A stretch of 5,201 nt of DNA from Planctomycetota bacterium (GTDB lineage: Bacteria > Planctomycetota > Phycisphaerae > Sedimentisphaerales > Anaerobacaceae). The stretch lies in NCBI GenBank assembly GCA_022567055.1, contig JADFHU010000463.1, positions 1 to 5,201 of the forward strand. The letters are read 5' to 3'. Under the pieces are notes generated by a model. The model ran no database searches. It was not told the origin of the DNA and worked only from the letters and a program-made list of their open reading frames with translations. Positions 5,125-5,201 of this stretch are shown here, in pieces (position 1 is the stretch's first letter; each line of letters begins with the position of its first letter). Both the position numbers and the translations under genes were made by a program.

Positions 5125-5201
5125 TATATTTCTATTTTCTCTGAGCGGAGAAGGGCAATCGCATGTGAACTTAGGCAGACGTTAATGCCCCTTTTTCTAC
5201 C

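Noticed and set aside
5154..5196. GGGCA...TGCCC followed by CTTTTT near the right edge as a terminator.
   Set aside because: The stem is only about five base pairs with a loop of nearly 30 bases and no gene upstream on that strand; too weak to annotate.

Overview
This window carries four complete protein genes and one partial one, all on the minus strand. It reads from right to left as a toxin-antitoxin operon, a secreted glycosidase, a long gene-poor spacer, a small membrane protein and the start of a DUF1348 gene. The host cannot be fixed from the sequence. A GH5-like enzyme with a C-terminal F5/8 domain, plus intergenic DNA full of degenerate CAGTGAT-type heptamers, reminds me of Chloroflexota (Caldilineae/Anaerolineae). 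That is an impression, not proof.

Right part (about 3428-5201): a three-gene HipBST-type toxin-antitoxin operon. HipB is a small HTH repressor, HipS resembles the N-terminal subdomain of HipA, and HipT is a short HipA-like kinase. The genes are joined by two ATGA overlaps. In front lies a well-formed promoter (TTGACG, 18 bp, TATATT). Two near-identical palindromic operators (TTACCG-N6-CGGTRA) sit at the promoter and 133 bp upstream, with an extra half-site between them. Relative to the characterised E. coli HipBST, this HipS has no tryptophan, and the HipT autophosphorylation motif has only one of its two serines (KIS).

Middle part (1489-3427): a 582-residue exported GH5-like glycoside hydrolase with a C-terminal discoidin-type (F5/8C) carbohydrate-binding domain. 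It has its own candidate promoter. That promoter is bracketed by 8-bp inverted arms that resemble half-sites of the hip operators.

Spacer (712-1488): about 780 bp in which I see no gene. It holds a perfect 14-bp inverted repeat, a pair of 16-bp dyads three helical turns apart, a branched GC-rich stem-loop followed by a T-run, and heptamer tandem repeats.

Left part (1-711): a 151-residue MotA/TolQ/ExbB-like four-helix membrane protein, followed by the first 60 codons of a DUF1348 (NTF2-like) protein. Between them is a compact stem-loop with the architecture of an integron attC site. Its outer arm CTGATAAC overlaps the stop codon of the MotA-like gene and is the exact complement of GTTATCAG just upstream of that gene, as expected for a gene cassette. 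No integrase is in view. I propose, at moderate confidence, that this end is part of a cassette array.
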